Assembly: GCA_015489365.1 (NCBI GenBank)
Contig: WFZW01000070.1
Span: forward strand, 1 to 37,844
Direction: 5' to 3'
Source: Deltaproteobacteria bacterium
GTDB taxonomy: Bacteria; Desulfobacterota; Dissulfuribacteria; Dissulfuribacterales; QOAL01
DNA: 37,844 bases
A program made the translations under genes and the position numbers. Shown here piece after piece: positions 34,387 to 37,844 of the stretch; the stretch's first letter is position 1; every line of letters starts with the position of its first letter. Under the pieces are notes generated by a model. It saw nothing but the letters and a program-made list of their open reading frames with translations, had not been told where the DNA came from and did no database searches.

Positions 34387-37188
34387 ATGGCCAGGGAAAA
34401 GATTATCTCATTTTCACGTCTATCTGATAGCTCCAATGCCGTACGGACCACGCTGAACCCAAAGCTGGCCCGTAGGTCCTTCCTCAAACTTGCCGGAGCG
34501 GCTGCCGCCCTTTCCGGCGTAGCGTTGGCTCCCAGGATGACGCGCAAGGCACTGGCAGAGACAGGCAAGGCAAGGCAACAGGCATATCCAGGCTCAAAAA
34601 TCGTAAGGACCATCTGTACACACTGCTCGGTTGGTTGCGGCATATATGCCGAGGTTCAAAATGGTGTATGGGTACGACAGGAGGTTGCCTTTGACCATCC
34701 CCTCTCCAGAGGTGGTCATTGTTGTAAGGGAGCAAGTGCCATAGACATGGTTACCAGTGAGAAGAGGCTCAAGGGCCCGATGAAGCGGACTGGTGGCCAG
34801 TGGAAAAGGCTCTCATGGAACCAGGCGCTCGATGAGGTGTGCGGGAAACTCATGGCAATCCGGGAAAAGTATGGCCCAGATGCAGTACACTGGAATGGAA
34901 GCGCCAAGGTCTCAAACGAGATGGCATATCTTCAGCGCAAGCTCGCCGCCTTCTGGGGCACCAACAACATCGACCACCAGGCACGGATCTGTCATTCCAC
35001 TACGGTAGCCGGCGTGGCAAATACCTGGGGCTATGGTGCCATGACGAATAATGTGAACGACATTCGGCACTCTAGGCTCATATTCATGATAGGTTCCAAT
35101 GCGGCGGAGGCCCACCCAGTGGCCATGCAGCATATCCTCTATGCCAAGGAGGTTAACAATGCCCCCATGATAGTAGTGGATCCAAGATTCACCAAGACCG
35201 CGGCAAAGGCAACGGATTATGTCAGAATCCGTTCCGGTACGGATACCGCATTCGTCATGGGACTTGTAAACCAGATCATAGAAAATGGATGGTACGATAA
35301 GGAGTTCGTACGCACCCGTGTTGCTGGGTTCCCCGAGATGAGAAGAGTGGCCCGCAAGTACACCCCACAAGTAGTTGAAGAGATCACCGGGGTGCCTGCA
35401 TCTGAAATCACAAGGATCGCCAAGCTGATGGCGGATCACCGACCAGGTACGGTCATATGGTGTATGGGGGGTACCCAGCACAGCATTGGAAGCAGCAATA
35501 CCAGGGCATACTGTATCCTTCAACTCGTGTTGGGTAACATGGGTGTATCTGGGGGAGGAGCCAACATCTTCCGTGGACATGACAACGTACAGGGAGCAAC
35601 GGATATGTGTGTTCTGTCTCACTCCCTGCCTGCCTACTATGGTATCAAGGATGGCTCATGGAAGCACTGGTGCCGGGTCTGGGACGTGGATTATGACTGG
35701 ATAAAATCCCGTTTCCACAGCAAGGAATACATGAACAAGAAGGGCTTTACCCTGGGGCGTTGGTATGAAGGGGTGATCCAGGAGGACAAGATCGACCAAT
35801 ATACCCCGATCAAGGCCGTGGTATTCTGGGGCTGTGCATCCAACTCCCAGTCCATGTATCACAAGCTCAAAAAGGCCCTAGATAAACTGGAGTTGGTAGT
35901 GGTCATAGATCCATTCCCAACCATGACGGCTGCCGCCTGTGAGAAGGACAACATATATCTCCTTCCATGCTCCAGCCAATATGAGACATCAGGCAGTCTT
36001 ACCTCCACATCGCGCCAATTGCAATGGCGCTACAAGGTGGTGGATCCTGTCCATGACTGCAAGGATGATTACGAGATAATGGCTGAATTTACCAAGCGCT
36101 TTGGCTTTGCAGACAAGTTCTACAAGAATATAAAAAAGATCCCTGAGGACATTACCAGGGAATTGGGCAGGGGATCCCTCACCATTGGATACAACGGGCA
36201 AACCCCTGAACGCATCAAGAAGCATACAGACAACTGGCATACCTTTGATATAGACACCCTCCAGGCAAAGGGAGGGCCATGTGATGGAGAATATTACGGC
36301 CTTCCCTGGCCATGCTGGACACAGACCCATCCCGGCACCCCTATCCTGTACGATATTTCAAAACCTGTGGCCAAGGGTGGTCTTCCTTTCAGGGCCAGGT
36401 TTGGGGTCAAGCACACCTATGATGATGGCAGGACAGAGGATCTGCTGGCAGCACCAGGGATTGCAAATCCGGGAAGCGAGGTGAAGGGCGGCTATCCGGA
36501 ATTCAAGGATGTAGTGCCAGGTACCAACTGGAAAACCGATCTCTCCCAAAAAACCATCAAGGAGGCCCTTAGAAGGGGTATGGCCCCCTTTGGAAATGCC
36601 AGGGCCCGGTGTGTCGTATGGAATTTCCCTGACAAGGTACCGATACATAGGGAACCCATCCATTCACCGCGTCCGGACCTCATCGCAAAGTATCCAACCT
36701 ACGAGGACAAACCCAAACAATACCGGGTCTATACCCGCTTTAAGAGTGAGCAGAAACCGGAATGGGTAAAGGAATTTCCTCTTATCCTCACCACCGGCAG
36801 ACTCGTCGAATACATGGGGGGAGGGGCAGAAACCAGGAGCAACAAGTACCTGGCGGAGCTTCAGCCTAACATGTTCGCCGAGATCAATATAAAGGTTGCC
36901 AATAACCATGGCATAAGGGACGGGGAGATGATATGGATAGAGTCCCCTAACGGCGGGAAGATAAAGGTCATGGCCAAGATATCAGACAGGGTGGATGAAA
37001 AGACCATATTCCTGCCCTTTCATTTTGGTGGGATATTTATGGGAAGATCCCTTGCAGCCAACTATCCCAAGGGTACCCTGCCCTATGCCATAGGAGAGGC
37101 TGCGAACGTGGTTACCAACTATGGATACGATATCGTAACCCAGATGCAGGAGACAAAAACCGGGCTTTGCAAGATAACAAAGGCCTAA
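34387..37188 (+). CDS. fdhA: Formate dehydrogenase catalytic subunit, Cys form
   Basis: This exported molybdo- or tungstopterin enzyme oxidises formate to CO2. The 933-residue protein has a twin-arginine signal (RRSFLK, 29-34). The 4Fe-4S site is at C77, C80, C84 and C112. The pterin-binding core runs through QNxR-type strands with IDHQARIC. The active-site position that holds selenocysteine in many relatives is Cys202, codon TGT at 34990-34992, so no selenocysteine insertion is needed. Later come [11 protein letters not shown] and [10 protein letters not shown] for the pterin dinucleotide, and the molydopterin-binding C-terminal domain (about 790-933). AAGGAG precedes the ATG. A reverse role (CO2 reduction) cannot be excluded from sequence. 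Confidence 0.93.
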   Translation: MAREKIISFSRLSDSSNAVRTTLNPKLARRSFLKLAGAAAALSGVALAPRMTRKALAETGKARQQAYPGSKIVRTICTHCSVGCGIYAEVQNGVWVRQEVAFDHPLSRGGHCCKGASAIDMVTSEKRLKGPMKRTGGQWKRLSWNQALDEVCGKLMAIREKYGPDAVHWNGSAKVSNEMAYLQRKLAAFWGTNNIDHQARICHSTTVAGVANTWGYGAMTNNVNDIRHSRLIFMIGSNAAEAHPVAMQHILYAKEVNNAPMIVVDPRFTKTAAKATDYVRIRSGTDTAFVMGLVNQIIENGWYDKEFVRTRVAGFPEMRRVARKYTPQVVEEITGVPASEITRIAKLMADHRPGTVIWCMGGTQHSIGSSNTRAYCILQLVLGNMGVSGGGANIFRGHDNVQGATDMCVLSHSLPAYYGIKDGSWKHWCRVWDVDYDWIKSRFHSKEYMNKKGFTLGRWYEGVIQEDKIDQYTPIKAVVFWGCASNSQSMYHKLKKALDKLELVVVIDPFPTMTAAACEKDNIYLLPCSSQYETSGSLTSTSRQLQWRYKVVDPVHDCKDDYEIMAEFTKRFGFADKFYKNIKKIPEDITRELGRGSLTIGYNGQTPERIKKHTDNWHTFDIDTLQAKGGPCDGEYYGLPWPCWTQTHPGTPILYDISKPVAKGGLPFRARFGVKHTYDDGRTEDLLAAPGIANPGSEVKGGYPEFKDVVPGTNWKTDLSQKTIKEALRRGMAPFGNARARCVVWNFPDKVPIHREPIHSPRPDLIAKYPTYEDKPKQYRVYTRFKSEQKPEWVKEFPLILTTGRLVEYMGGGAETRSNKYLAELQPNMFAEINIKVANNHGIRDGEMIWIESPNGGKIKVMAKISDRVDEKTIFLPFHFGGIFMGRSLAANYPKGTLPYAIGEAANVVTNYGYDIVTQMQETKTGLCKITKA

Positions 37189-37204
37189 GCGGGAGGGATG
37201 AACA

Positions 37205-37792
37205 ATGGCTAGGATGAAGTTCCTGTGTGATGTGGAACGTTGTATCGACTGTAACGGGTGCGTGGTGGCATGCAAGGAGGGCAATCAGGTCCCGGTTGGT
37301 ATAAATCGAAGACGTGTAGTCACTATAAATGCTGGCAAGCCAGGTGAAAAATCTATTTCAATAGCCTGCATGCACTGTTCTGATGCACCGTGCATTGCTG
37401 TATGCCCGGTAGATGCCATTTACCAGCGTGAAGACGGCATAGTACTGGTAAACAAGGATATATGTATAGGATGTGGATACTGTTTCATGGCCTGTCCCTT
37501 CGGGGCCCCTCAGTTTCCAAAGGGCAATGTATTCGGGGCAAGGGGGGCCATGGACAAATGCACGTTCTGCGCCGGGGGGCCTGCCAAGGACTTTAGTGAA
37601 AAGGAACGTCGCCTATATGGCCAAAATCGTATCGCCGAGGGGAAACCACCCCTTTGTGCGGCCATGTGCGCCACCAAGGCCCTACTTGCAGGCGATGGGG
37701 ATGTTATAGCGGACATATATCGCAAACGGGTCTTTCGCAGAGGTTCCGGTGCCAATGCCTGGGGATGGGAAAGGGCCTACAAGGGCCGGTAA
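37205..37792 (+). CDS. fdhB: Formate dehydrogenase iron-sulfur subunit
   Basis: This 195-residue subunit carries electrons from FdhA towards the membrane. It has four cysteine clusters of the DMSO-reductase/FdhB type: C13, C16, C19 and C23; C55, C58, C63 and C67; C87, C90, C93 and C97; and C119, C122, C151 and C155. These would hold four 4Fe-4S clusters. There is no signal peptide, so it is expected to be exported together with FdhA by the Tat system. There is no C-terminal membrane anchor, unlike FdnH, so a separate membrane subunit should follow. GGGAGGG precedes the ATG. Confidence 0.93.
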   Translation: MARMKFLCDVERCIDCNGCVVACKEGNQVPVGINRRRVVTINAGKPGEKSISIACMHCSDAPCIAVCPVDAIYQREDGIVLVNKDICIGCGYCFMACPFGAPQFPKGNVFGARGAMDKCTFCAGGPAKDFSEKERRLYGQNRIAEGKPPLCAAMCATKALLAGDGDVIADIYRKRVFRRGSGANAWGWERAYKGR

Positions 37793-37837
37793 TTAGGGAA
37801 TGTCACCGTGACAACCTTGGCATATAGGAGACAGCCC

Positions 37838-37844
37838 ATGAAAC
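37838..37844 (+). CDS. Start of the next fdh-locus gene (cut by the window edge)
   Basis: An ATG at 37838 is preceded by AGGAG (37826-37830) at good spacing. Only two codons are in view. By comparison with other fdhAB loci, the likely product is the membrane cytochrome b subunit, but nothing in the sequence here shows it. Confidence 0.4.

Overview
The window looks like chromosomal core sequence from an anaerobic Gram-negative bacterium, most likely a deltaproteobacterial / Desulfobacterota-type thermophile or sulfur-metaboliser. The evidence is gene content: a homoserine dehydrogenase next to an archaeal-type phosphoglycerate-mutase homologue, a fused radical SAM-DUF2344 protein, a CBS-PAS hybrid histidine kinase, and a periplasmic-type formate dehydrogenase locus. 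I cannot name the species from sequence alone. I saw no tRNA, rRNA, CRISPR array, intact insertion sequence or prophage.

Layout. 1-1428 is gene-poor, with one small cysteine-rich ORF, one doubtful ORF and a cluster of repeats. 1429-4455 holds argS, a SPOR-domain membrane protein and a short-form N-acetylglutamate synthase. 4456-5059 is non-coding with repeat remnants. 5060-8850 holds secA and argJ. On the minus strand, 13411 down to 8960 is a tightly overlapping run: prmA, rsmE, a mannose-1-phosphate guanylyltransferase, a YkgJ-type cysteine-cluster protein and a PgsA-like phosphatidyltransferase. A GspE/PilB ATPase (13705-15453, +) converges on the dnaG-rpoD pair (19051-15480, -). Further along the minus strand come hom, apgM-like and a thioesterase (22805-19516). 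23544-26064 is a NitT/TauT-type ABC transporter, followed by a large radical SAM protein. From 29137 to the right edge, a CBS/PAS hybrid histidine kinase precedes a formate dehydrogenase locus: polyferredoxin, TorD-like chaperone, small Tat-signal protein, FdhA, FdhB and the start of one more gene.

How the genes work together. The Fdh genes make and mature an exported molybdenum/tungsten formate dehydrogenase whose active-site selenocysteine position is a cysteine. argJ and the GNAT acetyltransferase supply the acetyl-recycling part of arginine synthesis. hom plus the mutase homologue probably make homoserine and O-phosphohomoserine for threonine. dnaG-rpoD is the familiar replication/transcription macromolecular-synthesis pair.

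The most novel signal is non-coding. A family of about 85-bp two-hairpin repeats (here called family A) occurs at least six times clearly, and several more times in decayed form, in the gaps between genes. It has a run of three copies just before argS and a near-identical copy just after it. A second, about 105-bp repeat (family B) occurs twice in opposite orientation. Neither matches a repeat type I can name.
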